Shown one piece after another: positions 52,188 to 61,370 of a stretch of DNA of 64,000 nucleotides. Location: the NCBI RefSeq assembly GCF_001544615.1, contig NZ_FCNV02000001.1, forward strand, positions 186,001-250,000, read 5' to 3'. Under the pieces are notes generated by a model that made no database searches, was not told where the DNA came from, and saw only the letters and a list, made by a program, of their open reading frames with translations. Both the position numbers and the translations under genes were made by a program. Position 1 is the first letter of the stretch, and every line of letters starts with the position of its first letter. The stretch is from Caballeronia concitans (GTDB lineage: Bacteria > Pseudomonadota > Gammaproteobacteria > Burkholderiales > Burkholderiaceae).

Positions 52188-53252
52188 TTACTTCACGAGA
52201 CAGGCGTCGAGGCCGTCGATGATCAGATCCTTCGGCAGCTCGATCCCGATGAACACCATCTTGCTGTTCTTCTTTTCGATCGGCAGCCACTTGCCCGCGA
52301 GGTCGCTGCCCATCATCTGATGCACGCCCTGGAACACGACCTTGCGGTCCACGCCCTTCATATAGAGCACGCCCTTGTAGCGCAGCAGCCGCTCGCCGTA
52401 GATCTGCAGGATGCCGCCGAGGAAGTCTTCGAGGCGGTTCGGATCGAACGGCTTGTCGCTGCGATACACGAACGACTTGATCTTGTCGTCGTGATGCGCG
52501 TGATGATGGTGGTGGTGATGCTCGTGATCGTGGCTGTGGTCGTGACCGCACGTCGAGTGGTCATGATCGTCATCATGAGCGTGGTCGTGCGCGTGATCGT
52601 CTTCCGCGAGGAAGTCCGGATCGATCTCCAGCTTCGAATTCAGATTGAAGCCGCGCAGGTCGAAGATTTCCTTGATGTCCGCTTCGCCGAAATTGACGAC
52701 CTTGATCGCCGCGCGCGGATTCATGTGCAGCAGGCGATGCTTCAGCGCTTCGAGTTCGTCGGCGGAAACGAGATCGGACTTCGTGACGAACAGGCGATCC
52801 GCGAAACCGACCTGGCGCTGCACCACTTCCTGCTGATCGAGCTGCGTGTTCGCGTGCTTCGCGTCGACGAGCGTGATGATCGCGTCGAGCAGGAATTCGT
52901 CGGCGACGGTGTTATCCATGAAGAACGTCTGCGCGACCGGACCCGGATTCGCGAGACCGGTCGTTTCGATCACCACGCGGTCGAAATCGAGCGTGCCGGC
53001 TTTCTTGCGGTTCGCCAGATCTTCGAGCGCGCGCGCCAGATCGCCGCGAATCGTGCAGCAGATGCAGCCGTTGCTCATCTGAATGATCTGCTCGTTCGTG
53101 TCCTGCACGAGAATTTCGTTGTCGATGTTCTCTTCGCCGAACTCGTTCTCGATCACGGCGATCTTCATGCCGTGCTTCTCGTTCAGGATGCGCTTGAGCA
53201 GCGTGGTTTTGCCGCTGCCCAGAAAGCCGGTCAGGATGGTTACGGGAATCAT
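52188..53252 (-). CDS. CobW/COG0523 G3E GTPase, canonical, with internal His-rich loop
   Basis: This zinc-chaperone-type GTPase has 354 residues. Walker A is GFLGSGKTT (9-17), the metal site GCICC is at 62-66, the switch block is VVIETTGLANP (94-104) and the guanine motif is TKSD. A long loop of about 40 residues around 220-260 is mostly His and Asp, including a run of seven histidines. The CobW_C domain follows (FDPNRLEDFLGGIL). Canonical COG0523 proteins deliver zinc to client enzymes. The start is ATG 53252. It lies between rlmI and dksA in a leftward row of genes. Confidence 0.93.
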   Translation of the reverse strand: MIPVTILTGFLGSGKTTLLKRILNEKHGMKIAVIENEFGEENIDNEILVQDTNEQIIQMSNGCICCTIRGDLARALEDLANRKKAGTLDFDRVVIETTGLANPGPVAQTFFMDNTVADEFLLDAIITLVDAKHANTQLDQQEVVQRQVGFADRLFVTKSDLVSADELEALKHRLLHMNPRAAIKVVNFGEADIKEIFDLRGFNLNSKLEIDPDFLAEDDHAHDHAHDDDHDHSTCGHDHSHDHEHHHHHHHAHHDDKIKSFVYRSDKPFDPNRLEDFLGGILQIYGERLLRYKGVLYMKGVDRKVVFQGVHQMMGSDLAGKWLPIEKKNSKMVFIGIELPKDLIIDGLDACLVK

Positions 53253-53359
53253 GGTGTCGCCTGTTTCCTTGTCAGTGTTCGGGGATCGCGTCGAATCGCT
53301 TATTGGAACATATTCGACAAGCCGACGCTTCGCCGGCCATCGCGCGTAAGTGAGGCCGC

Positions 53360-54559
53360 TCAGGCGATTTGCAACAGCAGCCCTTTCAGGTACTCGCCCT
53401 CGGGAAACGCGGTCAGAAGCGGATGATCGACGCCCGCGCCGAGCCGCTTGAGAATGCGCGCATCGACGCGCGCATCGGCGGCCGCGCCCGCGACGATCTT
53501 CTGGAACAGGTCCGAATCGATCGCGCCGGAGCACGAATACGTGAAGAGCAGCCCGCCCGGACGCAGCAGTTTGAAGCCGCTCAGGTTGATGTCCTTGTAC
53601 GCGCGCGCGGCGCGATCGACGGTTTCGCGCGACGGCGCGAACTTCGGCGGATCGAGCACGATCAGGTCGAAGCGCCGGCCTTCGTCGTGGAGACGGCGCA
53701 GCGTCTTGAACGCGTCGGCGTCGAGCCATTCGGCTTTTTCCGCGTCGAAGCCGTTCGCCTTCACGTTTTCGCGCGCGAGCGCGAGCGCTTCGCCGGACGA
53801 ATCGACCGACACCACGCGCGTCGCTCCGCCCTTCAGCGCCGCGAGCGAAAAGCCGCCCGTGTAGCAGAAGCAGTTCAGCACTTCGCGGCCCTGCGCGTTC
53901 TGCTGCACGAGCACGCGGTTGTCGCGCTGATCGACATAGAAGCCCGTCTTGTGACCGTTGCGCACGTCGACGTGGTACCGCACGCCGCATTCGTTCGTGA
54001 TGAGCGTCTCGGGCGGCGCGTCGCCGGCCAGCACGCCGGTGATCTGTTCGAGGCCTTCCTTCTGCCGGATCGACACGTCCGAGCGTTCGTAGACGTTCGG
54101 GCAGCTGGTCGCGGCGACGAGCGCCTGCACGATCGGCTCCTTCCACGCTTCGACGCCGGTCGCCATGAACTGGCAGACGAGCTGCGAATGCGCTTCGCGG
54201 TCCGCGACGTAGTAATCGACGATCAGCCCCGGCAAGCCGTCCGCTTCGCCGAAGACGAGGCGCGTCGCGCCGGTATCGCGAACCATCGCCTGCCGATGCG
54301 CGACCGCGCGCTGCACGCGTCGTTTGAAGAAAGCGTGATCGACGGGCTCGGCTTCGTCGAACGTCCAGACGCGCGCGCGAATCTGCGAATGCGGGCTATA
54401 CGATGCCCGCGCAAGGAAGCGGCCGTCGGCGGCGCGCACGGTGACGGTCGCGCCGGGCGCGGGATTGCCGTCGATGCGCGCGATGGCGTTCGCGTAAATC
54501 CACGGGTGGCGGCGGACGAGCGACTTGTCCTTCGCCGGTTTGAGCGTGATGGTGTTCAT
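53360..54559 (-). CDS. rlmI: RlmI-type 23S rRNA m5C methyltransferase
   Basis: This SAM-dependent rRNA methyltransferase has 399 residues. The N-terminal PUA domain starts MNTITLKPAKDKSLVRRHPW. The Rossmann core has VLNCFCYTGGFSLAALKGGA, motif IV LIVLDPPKFAPSR and the catalytic cysteine in LFTYSCSGAID. E. coli RlmI methylates C1962 of 23S rRNA. The start is ATG 54559; an upstream extension in frame is not supported. It lies 34 bp after xerC. Confidence 0.92.
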   Translation of the reverse strand: MNTITLKPAKDKSLVRRHPWIYANAIARIDGNPAPGATVTVRAADGRFLARASYSPHSQIRARVWTFDEAEPVDHAFFKRRVQRAVAHRQAMVRDTGATRLVFGEADGLPGLIVDYYVADREAHSQLVCQFMATGVEAWKEPIVQALVAATSCPNVYERSDVSIRQKEGLEQITGVLAGDAPPETLITNECGVRYHVDVRNGHKTGFYVDQRDNRVLVQQNAQGREVLNCFCYTGGFSLAALKGGATRVVSVDSSGEALALARENVKANGFDAEKAEWLDADAFKTLRRLHDEGRRFDLIVLDPPKFAPSRETVDRAARAYKDINLSGFKLLRPGGLLFTYSCSGAIDSDLFQKIVAGAAADARVDARILKRLGAGVDHPLLTAFPEGEYLKGLLLQIA

Positions 54560-54593
54560 TGCGTAGATCGAGGCGCGCAAGCCGCGCGCCGGG

Positions 54594-55520
54594 TTAGTCG
54601 CGCTTTTTCGCGCGCGGATGCGCCGAGTCGTAGACGCGGGCCAGATGTTGAAAGTCGAGCGACGTATAAACCTGGGTCGCGGTGATGCTCGCATGGCCGA
54701 GCAGTTCCTGTACCGCGCGCAGGTCGCCGCTCGATTGCAGAACGTGCGTGGCGAAGGAATGGCGCAGCACGTGCGGATGAACGTTCGTCGGAATGCCGGC
54801 CAAAAGCGCCATGCGCTTGACGCGCTCGCGCACCACGCCCGGCGACATGCGATTGCCGCGCACCGAAAGAAAAAGCGCGTGCGGATCGAGCTTGACGAAC
54901 TGATCGCGGACGTCGATCCACGCGCGCAATGCGTCGATCGCCTTGCGGCCGACCGGCACCGAGCGTCGCCGGCCGCCTTTGCCGAGCACGGTCACTTCTT
55001 CCTGCGCGAGATCGAGCCAGCTGACGGACGTTTCGACGTAGCGAACGTCGAGGCTCACTAATTCCGCGAGCCGCAGCCCCGACGAGTAGAAGAGTTCGAG
55101 CATCGCGTGATCGCGCAGCGCTTCGGGCGTGCCGGACTGCGGCGCGTCCATCAGCGTCATGGCGTCGTCGACGGAAAGCGCCTTCGGCAGCGTCTTCTCG
55201 CGCTTCGGCGCACGCACGGTCGCGACGGGATTCGCGGGCATCGGGACGCGTTCGGCGAGCCATCGATAGAACGCGCGCCACGCCGACAACCGATGCGCAA
55301 TCGATCGCGCCGACAGCCCAGCCGAGTGCGCGCGCACGACCGCGCCGCGCATGTCCGCTGCCGTCAGCGTTTCGAGCGCGCGGCCCTTGGCGAGCGCGCG
55401 CAGTTCGCTCAGTTCGTGCGTATAGCCGCGCAGCGTATGTTCCGAGAGACGCCGCTCGTGTTCGAGCATCGCCAGATAAGCGGCGATGGGGTCCTTCAAC
55501 GTGTCGCTGGCGGCGCTCAT
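54594..55520 (-). CDS. xerC: Tyrosine recombinase XerC
   Basis: XerC acts with XerD at dif to resolve chromosome dimers. This copy has 308 residues. The N-terminal SAM-like domain has LEHERRLSEHTLRGYTHELS. The catalytic residues are visible: R in SSGLRLAELVSLD, K in VLGKGGRRR, H-x2-R in VHPHVLRHSFATH, H in LLGHASITATQ and the nucleophile Y in VYTSLDF. It lies in the conserved row dapF-DUF484-xerC, as in E. coli. Confidence 0.95.
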   Translation of the reverse strand: MSAASDTLKDPIAAYLAMLEHERRLSEHTLRGYTHELSELRALAKGRALETLTAADMRGAVVRAHSAGLSARSIAHRLSAWRAFYRWLAERVPMPANPVATVRAPKREKTLPKALSVDDAMTLMDAPQSGTPEALRDHAMLELFYSSGLRLAELVSLDVRYVETSVSWLDLAQEEVTVLGKGGRRRSVPVGRKAIDALRAWIDVRDQFVKLDPHALFLSVRGNRMSPGVVRERVKRMALLAGIPTNVHPHVLRHSFATHVLQSSGDLRAVQELLGHASITATQVYTSLDFQHLARVYDSAHPRAKKRD

Positions 55521-55531
55521 GCGTGATCGGC

Positions 55532-56257
55532 TCAGTTGGGCAGCAGACGGCTCAGCGCCGCGCTCGCCAGCACGCCGATCTGCCTGAGGAAATCGGTGGC
55601 CATGCCTTCGTGGAAGCGGCGCGGATCGGGCGATCCCATCACGAGCAGGCCGAACGCGGGCGCATCGGGACCGCCTTGCGGATCGCGCAATGCGAGCAGC
55701 GCCACCGACTCGATGCCGCGCTCAGCCGATGCGCCGGCATCGCTCGTCGCGGATGCCGAATTCGCCGCGCCCAGCCATTGCGCCGCCGCGAAGCCGCTAT
55801 TTGCGCCGCAGTACGGCGCGTCGAGACTATGCGCGAAGATGCGCACTTCTTCGCCGACATGACGCGCGAAATCCGCCTGGCGATACGCTTCGTCGACATC
55901 CCACACGCGCAGCGCGGCGTGCGGCACGTCGAACACGTCGCACAGGCCGCGGCTGATGGTGGCGGGCAGCGCGTACGGATCGCGCTGGCCGGTCACGCGC
56001 ACGGTCCAGCGGTTGAATTTCGTGGAGATGCTGTCGTTTTCGTGGCCGTATCGCAGCAGTTCGGCCAAGCGCCGTTCGAGCTGCTTGTTCTTGTCGCGCA
56101 GCATTTCCATCTGGCGTTCCTGCAGCGACACGGCGGCCTTGCCGTGCGGATTCGATAGCCGGATGGTGCCGAGCAGTTCGGCGTGCTCGACGAAGAAATC
56201 GGGGTTGTCGAGCAGATAGTCGGCGACTTCGCGTGGATTCATGTTTGCCTGATACAT
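55532..56257 (-). CDS. DUF484 family protein
   Basis: This cytoplasmic protein of 241 residues has a conserved place between dapF and xerC. VADYLLDNPDFFVEHAELLG is the DUF484 N-terminal motif, followed by a coiled coil (LQERQMEMLRDKNKQLERRL) and a GAF-like domain. Its function is not established. It lies 11 bp from xerC and 18 bp from dapF, so it is part of the same operon. Confidence 0.92.
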   Translation of the reverse strand: MYQANMNPREVADYLLDNPDFFVEHAELLGTIRLSNPHGKAAVSLQERQMEMLRDKNKQLERRLAELLRYGHENDSISTKFNRWTVRVTGQRDPYALPATISRGLCDVFDVPHAALRVWDVDEAYRQADFARHVGEEVRIFAHSLDAPYCGANSGFAAAQWLGAANSASATSDAGASAERGIESVALLALRDPQGGPDAPAFGLLVMGSPDPRRFHEGMATDFLRQIGVLASAALSRLLPN

Positions 56258-56275
56258 AGGAATGCGTGGTCCGGC

Positions 56276-57148
56276 TCAGCCGATGCCGGGAAACTCGATC
56301 TCACCTTCGAAGACCGTCGTGGCGGGGCCGGCCATGAATAGCGCGGCGGATTCGTCGCGCGCGCCGTCCCAGCGGATGGTCAGCGTGCCGCCGTGCGTTT
56401 GCACGCGGACCGGCGAATCGAGCAGGCCGCGCCGGATGCCCGCCGCCACCGCCGCGCACGCGCCCGTGCCGCACGCGAGCGTTTCGCCCGCGCCGCGCTC
56501 GTAGACGCGCAACTTAACCGAATGACGATCGACGATCTGCATGAAGCCCGCGTTCACGCGCTTCGGAAAGCGTGCGTGGCGCTCGATCAGCGGGCCTTCG
56601 GTCAGCACGGGATACGCTTCGGCGTCGTCCACGATCTGCACCGCATGCGGATTGCCCATCGACACGACGGAAATCCAGCGCGTGTGCCCATCCACGTCGA
56701 GCGGCCAGAGCGTGTCGTTGCCTTCGCGGCGGCCTTCCAGACCGTTGGCGTCGAACGGCACCTGAGGCGGATCGAAGACCGGCGTGCTCATATCGACGAC
56801 GACTTCGCCGTTCTCCTGCATCGTCAGCGTGATGACGCCTTTTTGCACCTGCACGCGGATGGTCGCAGCGTCCGTCAGCCCGCGGTGGCGCACGAACTTC
56901 ACGAAGCACCGCGCGCCGTTGCCGCAATGTTCGACTTCGCCGCCATCGCAATTGAAGATGCGGTATTTGAAATCGACGCCGTCGATCGTCGGCTTTTCGA
57001 CGAGCAGCAACTGATCAGCGCCCACGCCGAAATGTCGATCCGCGAGCGCGCGCACTTGCGCCGGACTCGGATCGAGCGCCTGCGAGTAGCCGTCGAGCAC
57101 GACGAAGTCGTTGCCCGCGCCCTGCATTTTGGTGAACTTGAGTTTCAT
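56276..57148 (-). CDS. dapF: Diaminopimelate epimerase
   Basis: DapF converts LL- to meso-diaminopimelate for lysine and peptidoglycan synthesis. It has 290 residues. [16 protein letters not shown] is the N-terminal motif. The two catalytic cysteines lie in [20 protein letters not shown] and [17 protein letters not shown]. It is the second gene of the leftward operon that starts with lpxL. Confidence 0.96.
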   Translation of the reverse strand: MKLKFTKMQGAGNDFVVLDGYSQALDPSPAQVRALADRHFGVGADQLLLVEKPTIDGVDFKYRIFNCDGGEVEHCGNGARCFVKFVRHRGLTDAATIRVQVQKGVITLTMQENGEVVVDMSTPVFDPPQVPFDANGLEGRREGNDTLWPLDVDGHTRWISVVSMGNPHAVQIVDDAEAYPVLTEGPLIERHARFPKRVNAGFMQIVDRHSVKLRVYERGAGETLACGTGACAAVAAGIRRGLLDSPVRVQTHGGTLTIRWDGARDESAALFMAGPATTVFEGEIEFPGIG

Positions 57149-57209
57149 GGCCGCTATTGTATGTGAGCGGTGCGGCGGCGTTTCGCGCCGCTTTCGGCTG
57201 ACGTTTCGC

Positions 57210-58094
57210 TTAATAAAAACCGGGCTCGCCGGGCGGCCGCGTCTTGAAGCGCTTGTGGACCCAGTAATACTGCTCCGGAATGCGCGGAATCTGCTCTTCG
57301 AGGAACTCGTTCATGCGGCGGGCGTCGGCTTCGTCGTCGCCGGTCGGGTAGTTCTGCCACGGCTCGAAAACCTTCAGCCGATAACCTTTGTAATTCGGCA
57401 GCACTTCGCCGATGAACGGCACCACTTGCGCCTTGCCCGTCTTCGCGAGCCGGCCGACCGCCGTCAGCGTGCACGTCGGAATGCCGAAGAATGGCACGAA
57501 CGTCGAATTGCGCATGCCGTAATCCATGTCCGCGCCGAGCATCACGGGCTTGCGGTCGCGCAGCCAGCGCAGCACGATGCGCGCGCTGTCCGCGCGGCTC
57601 GCCATGTCCGCGCCGAAACGGGCGCGCTGTCTTTTCGCGACTTCTTCGATCTGCGGATTCGAAAACGGCTGATAAAGCGATCCGCATTGCCGATGCAGCG
57701 AGTAATTGAGAAAGATAGATCCCGCTTCGATGCCGACGAAATGCAGCCCGAGAAACAGCGTGGGCGGCAGGTCGGGATCGGTGAGATCGACCGCGCTGTC
57801 GACTTCGATCAGCTTTTCGAGCTTCTTCGCCGAGCCGAACCATTGCACGCTGCGCTCCACGTAGCTGCGGATTGCGTGGCGAAAATGCATCTGCGCGACT
57901 TCCTCGCGGCGCTCGGGCGTCCACTCGGGAAAGCAGAGTTTCAGATTCGTATGCACGATGCGCTTGCGCCGGCTCGGAATCTGATAAAGCAGCCAGCCTA
58001 AGCCGTCGCCGAAACGGGCCGTGACGCCATAAGGGATGACAGCCAGAAACTTGAGAAAGCCAATGGCGAGCGAGACTCCGAGGCGCCCTAGCAT
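57210..58094 (-). CDS. lpxL: Lipid A biosynthesis acyltransferase (HtrB/LpxL family)
   Basis: This inner-membrane acyltransferase of 294 residues adds a secondary acyl chain to lipid A. The start is ATG 58094 ([20 protein letters not shown]); the frame is open further upstream but without family sequence. The catalytic H-x4-E motif is in [33 protein letters not shown] and the C-terminal [19 protein letters not shown] are conserved. It diverges from metK. Confidence 0.9.
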   Translation of the reverse strand: MLGRLGVSLAIGFLKFLAVIPYGVTARFGDGLGWLLYQIPSRRKRIVHTNLKLCFPEWTPERREEVAQMHFRHAIRSYVERSVQWFGSAKKLEKLIEVDSAVDLTDPDLPPTLFLGLHFVGIEAGSIFLNYSLHRQCGSLYQPFSNPQIEEVAKRQRARFGADMASRADSARIVLRWLRDRKPVMLGADMDYGMRNSTFVPFFGIPTCTLTAVGRLAKTGKAQVVPFIGEVLPNYKGYRLKVFEPWQNYPTGDDEADARRMNEFLEEQIPRIPEQYYWVHKRFKTRPPGEPGFY

Positions 58095-58194
58095 GACGTG
58101 CCCCAGCGAACAGACGGGCCGCTGCGACGGGCGAAATATTGACGCGGGACGAATGACAACAAGCGTTCGGCTCTGTAAAAAAACGGGAAACCGG

Positions 58195-58200
58195 TATAAT
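58195..58200 (+). promoter_or_regulatory. -10 box of the metK promoter
   Basis: A perfect TATAAT lies at 58195-58200. No good -35 box is 16-18 bp upstream (TCTGTA at 58172-58177 is the nearest). Transcription would start near 58207, giving metK a leader of about 160 nt. Confidence 0.6.
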
Positions 58201-58205
58201 AAGAC

Positions 58206-58367
58206 CTTCGCCGAGTTAATGGACAACTTGCGGGGCGAAGCCGGCTGAAGCCTGATGAATATCGGGTGGAGGCCGGAGAAAGGACATCCGCTAAAGCGTC
58301 GCCGCTTCAGACTCCAAACGAAGCCGGCTACGTGAATCTCAACCGTACTCAATTGGAGTCTGAAGCG
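58206..58367 (+). promoter_or_regulatory. Structured metK leader: candidate translation-control riboswitch
   Basis: The leader can form these helices: CTTCGCC (58206-58212) with GGCGAAG (58234-58240); CCGGC (58241-58245) with GCCGG (58272-58276), enclosing the hairpin CCTGAT-GAAT-ATCGGG (58251-58266) across an internal loop TGAAG/TGGAG; and CGCTTCAGACTCCA (58303-58316) with TGGAGTCTGAAGCG (58354-58367). The last helix is 14 bp and perfect. It buries the ribosome-binding site GGAG (58355-58358) and the G of the GTG start codon. CTGAAGC (58245-58251) can instead pair with GCTTCAG (58304-58310), which would free the ribosome-binding site. That is the layout of an on/off translational switch. SAM is the obvious ligand to suspect; this is inference. 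Confidence 0.6.
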
Positions 58368-59554
58368 TGTCACACGACTATCTCTTTACTTCCGAATCCG
58401 TTTCCGAAGGCCACCCGGACAAGGTCGCCGACCAAATCTCCGACGCCATCCTCGACGCCATCCTGTCGCAGGACAAATACTCGCGCGTCGCAGCGGAAAC
58501 GCTCTGTAATACCGGTCTCGTCGTGCTCGCGGGCGAAATCACCACCACCGCGAACGTCGATTACATCCAGATCGCGCGCGACACCATCAAGCGCATCGGT
58601 TACGACAACACCGATTACGGCATCGACTATCGCGGCTGCGCGGTGCTCGTCGCGTACGACAAGCAATCGCCGGACATCGCGCAAGGCGTGAACAAGGCGC
58701 ACGACGACAACCTCGATCAAGGCGCCGGCGACCAGGGCCTCATGTTCGGCTACGCGTGCGACGAAACGCCCGAACTCATGCCGCTGCCCATCCACTTGTC
58801 GCACCGTCTGGTCGAGCGTCAGGCGAACCTGCGTCGCGACGGCCGTCTGCCGTGGCTGCGTCCGGACGCGAAGTCGCAAGTCACCGTGCGCTATGTCGAC
58901 GGCAAGCCGCACTCCATCGATACCGTCGTGCTGTCCACGCAGCATTCGCCGGACATCGACCTGCCGCAACTGCGCGAAGCGGTCATCGAAGAAGTCATCA
59001 AGCCGACGCTGCCGAAGGAACTCATCAAGGGCGACATCAAGTTCCTGGTGAACCCGACCGGCCGGTTCGTGATCGGCGGTCCGCAAGGCGATTGCGGTCT
59101 GACGGGCCGCAAGATCATCGTCGATACGTACGGCGGCGCGGCTCCGCACGGCGGCGGCGCGTTCTCGGGCAAGGACCCGTCGAAGGTCGACCGCTCGGCC
59201 GCTTACGCGGGCCGTTATGTCGCGAAGAACATCGTCGCGGCGGGCCTGGCATCGCGCGCGCTGATCCAGGTTTCGTATGCAATCGGCGTCGCGCGTCCGA
59301 CTTCGGTGATGGTCAACACGTTCGGCACGGGCCGCGTGTCGGATGCGGAAATCACGAAGCTCGTGCTCGAGCACTTCGACCTGCGTCCGAAGGGCATCAT
59401 CCAGATGCTCGACCTGCTGCGCCCGATCTACGAAAAGACGGCGGCATACGGCCACTTTGGCCGCGAAGAGCCTGAATTCTCGTGGGAATCGGCGGACAAG
59501 GCGCTCGTGCTCGCCGAAGCAGCCGGCACGGAACCGGTCGCTCGCGTGGCGTAA
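58367..59554 (+). CDS. metK: S-adenosylmethionine synthetase
   Basis: MetK makes SAM from methionine and ATP. The 395-residue protein has [20 protein letters not shown] at the N-terminus, [12 protein letters not shown], and the P-loop-like [19 protein letters not shown]. The start is the GTG at 58367 ([15 protein letters not shown]) with GGAG 8-11 bases upstream inside the leader helix. A strong terminator follows. It is divergent from lpxL. Confidence 0.97.
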   Translation: MSHDYLFTSESVSEGHPDKVADQISDAILDAILSQDKYSRVAAETLCNTGLVVLAGEITTTANVDYIQIARDTIKRIGYDNTDYGIDYRGCAVLVAYDKQSPDIAQGVNKAHDDNLDQGAGDQGLMFGYACDETPELMPLPIHLSHRLVERQANLRRDGRLPWLRPDAKSQVTVRYVDGKPHSIDTVVLSTQHSPDIDLPQLREAVIEEVIKPTLPKELIKGDIKFLVNPTGRFVIGGPQGDCGLTGRKIIVDTYGGAAPHGGGAFSGKDPSKVDRSAAYAGRYVAKNIVAAGLASRALIQVSYAIGVARPTSVMVNTFGTGRVSDAEITKLVLEHFDLRPKGIIQMLDLLRPIYEKTAAYGHFGREEPEFSWESADKALVLAEAAGTEPVARVA

Positions 59555-59574
59555 GCCGGCGCGGCTCGCAAAAG

Positions 59575-59611
59575 AAAAAACCGGCAGGCTTCACGCCTGC
59601 CGGTTTTTTTA
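59575..59611. terminator. Terminator shared by metK and the convergent small gene
   Basis: AAACCGGCAGGC (59578-59589) and GCCTGCCGGTTT (59595-59606) form a perfect 12-bp stem with a 5-nt loop. T runs follow on the plus strand (seven T) and the minus strand (TTTTTTCTTTT), so it can end transcription from both sides. Confidence 0.9.
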
Positions 59612-59639
59612 TGGCCGTTCGTTTAAGCGATTCCGGTAG

Positions 59640-59990
59640 TCAGCGCACCGCGAAGTCGTACCAGCCCGCGCTGCTCGCCGATACGCGACGCGGCCGGCGG
59701 CTCGTCAGCTTCGCGCTCTTCGGCTTGGATGCCGGCGCGCGCAGTTGCATCGGACGGCGCAGCAGCGTTCTCAACGACACGCTGCGCGAAGCCGCGCGCA
59801 CGCGGATGTTGAAGAAGAATCCGCGAAACCAGGAGCGGATGCCGTCGACCGGATGCACGTTCCTGATTTGCTCGGCGAGCGCCTGCGTGCGTGCCGAATG
59901 ATGACGCAGCGCGCGGATCACGCCGCGCCGGGCGGGCCGCGCCGCGCTCGATGCCGCGCGTCGAAGGCCTGTGGCGATTCTTTGGGTCAT
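59640..59990 (-). CDS. Small basic protein, unknown function
   Basis: I do not recognise this protein of 116 residues. It is very basic, with repeated Arg/Ala stretches (MTQRIATGLRRAASSAARPA), a central aromatic patch (SWFRGFFFNIRV) and no signal peptide or membrane helix. Support for a real gene comes from its position: it converges on the bidirectional terminator shared with metK. The ribosome-binding site is weak. It could bind nucleic acid, but that is only suggested by charge. Confidence 0.5.
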   Translation of the reverse strand: MTQRIATGLRRAASSAARPARRGVIRALRHHSARTQALAEQIRNVHPVDGIRSWFRGFFFNIRVRAASRSVSLRTLLRRPMQLRAPASKPKSAKLTSRRPRRVSASSAGWYDFAVR

Positions 59991-60306
59991 GTCGGCAAAA
60001 GGTCCGTTTGCGTGAAGGCAAACCTGACGATAGTCCTCTCAAAATTAGCGTTCAACGCTTCGATTCAACCTCGTGTTCGAAAGTTGCACCGAAACGATGC
60101 AGTCAATGTACAAGAGCTTTATTACTGCGTTAAGTCCGCGTTTTCCCTGCCGATCGTTGAAGCAAACGCTTCATGCAATCGCCGGAACGTCAGGCTGCAC
60201 GGCCTCTCGCGGCACGTCCGACTTACAATGAACGTATTCGCCCCAATTTCGGGTATTGCGCTGGCTGCATGAGGCGATATGAACGCCGCGCCGAGGCTGA
60301 ACGAAC
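59991..60306. other. Gap upstream of the dioxygenase gene
   Basis: This 316-bp divergent gap holds no supported gene. A -10-like TTACAAT lies near 60225, without a matching -35 box. I see no repeat or stable hairpin. Confidence 0.4.
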
Positions 60307-61083
60307 ATGTCTGATCACACGTTGCTTAAATCGAAGAAAGAGCAAGTGCAGGAGTTGCGCGAGACGGGCTTCGTCATCGTAAGCGGGCTGGTGCCCGAAG
60401 TGCGATGCGACGCCATGCGCGAAATTGCGCAGCTGCAACTGGCCGAAGCCGCCGCGCCGGTGGAATACGAAGCCGATCTGCAATATCCCGGCGCGCCGCA
60501 ATCGAGGCACGCGCCTGGCGGACAAACCGTGCGGCGCCTGCTCGACGCCTACGCGCGCCATCCGCTGTTCGCGGAATTCGCGACATCGCCGGAAGTGCGC
60601 GGCTGGATGGAACTGTACTTCGGCGAAACGCCGTATCTCTCGCGCGCGCATCACAACTGCGTGATGACGAAGCATCCGGCGTACGGCAGTTTGACCGGCT
60701 GGCATCGCGATGTGCGCTACTGGGCGTTCGAGCGCGACGATCTCGTGTCCGCGTGGGTCGCGCTCGGCGACGAAACCGTCGATAACGGCGCGCTGTGGTT
60801 CGTGCCGCGTTCGCATCGGCTGGCGTTCACGTCGGATCGTTTCGACGAAGCGAAGTTTTTCCGCTCGGACCTGCCGGAAAACACCGCGCTCATCCGCACG
60901 GCATTTTCACCGGCGCTCAAGAAGGGCGATGTCGTGTTCTTCCACTGCAACACGCTGCATTCCGCCGGCAAGAATCTGACCGATCACGTGAAGTTCTCGC
61001 TCGTCTACACGTATCGCGGCGCGAGCAACGCGGCGCTGCCGGGCACGCGGTCGGCGTCGAAGCCGGAAGTGGCACTAGTCTGA
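60307..61083 (+). CDS. Phytanoyl-CoA dioxygenase-like Fe(II)/2-oxoglutarate oxygenase
   Basis: This PhyH-family oxygenase has 258 residues and is cytoplasmic. The iron ligands are the HxD pair in TGWHRDVRYW and the distal His in FFHCNTLHSAGKN. The 2-oxoglutarate-binding Arg/Ser region follows in VKFSLVYTYRG. LRETGFVIVSGLVPE is the usual PhyH N-terminus. Members hydroxylate varied small molecules, so the substrate is unknown. It stands alone; the convergent DUF3185 gene ends 10 bp away. Confidence 0.85.
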   Translation: MSDHTLLKSKKEQVQELRETGFVIVSGLVPEVRCDAMREIAQLQLAEAAAPVEYEADLQYPGAPQSRHAPGGQTVRRLLDAYARHPLFAEFATSPEVRGWMELYFGETPYLSRAHHNCVMTKHPAYGSLTGWHRDVRYWAFERDDLVSAWVALGDETVDNGALWFVPRSHRLAFTSDRFDEAKFFRSDLPENTALIRTAFSPALKKGDVVFFHCNTLHSAGKNLTDHVKFSLVYTYRGASNAALPGTRSASKPEVALV

Positions 61084-61093
61084 AGCTGCGGCC

Positions 61094-61297
61094 TTAGCGC
61101 TTGGAAGGCAGCGCGAGGCCGATCAACCCGGCAAGACTCGCGACGATGCCGCCCGCGATCAGCCAGATCGTCTTGTTTGTCGGCGACCCCGTGAAGAATC
61201 GCGATACGTCGTTGCTGAGCGAGTGAAACGACTGGCCGCCGAAATAAAGCAGCACGACGCCGCCGACTAGCAACGCAACAGAAATCGCCCGGGTCAT
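61094..61297 (-). CDS. DUF3185 small membrane protein
   Basis: This protein of 67 residues has two transmembrane helices (ISVALLVGGVVLLYFGGQSF and IWLIAGGIVASLAGLIGLAL) joined by a polar loop, FTGSPTNKTI. This pattern matches DUF3185 as I remember it. The function is unknown. It is 73 bp downstream of, and co-directional with, no confirmed partner; the mechanosensitive channel gene is on the same strand upstream. Confidence 0.75.
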   Translation of the reverse strand: MTRAISVALLVGGVVLLYFGGQSFHSLSNDVSRFFTGSPTNKTIWLIAGGIVASLAGLIGLALPSKR

Positions 61298-61370
61298 GGG
61301 TGTCCTCGTTCATTTCAAGATAGGGCGCGCCAGCTTACAAGGCGCACGAATGCGCGTCCAGCGCGCCCGG

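Noticed and set aside
58258-58290. SAM-I riboswitch in the metK leader
   Set aside because: The stretch GGGTGGAGG recalls the SAM-I core, but the following conserved blocks (the GGCCC pairing and CCGGCAACC segment) are absent and no SAM-I terminator is present.
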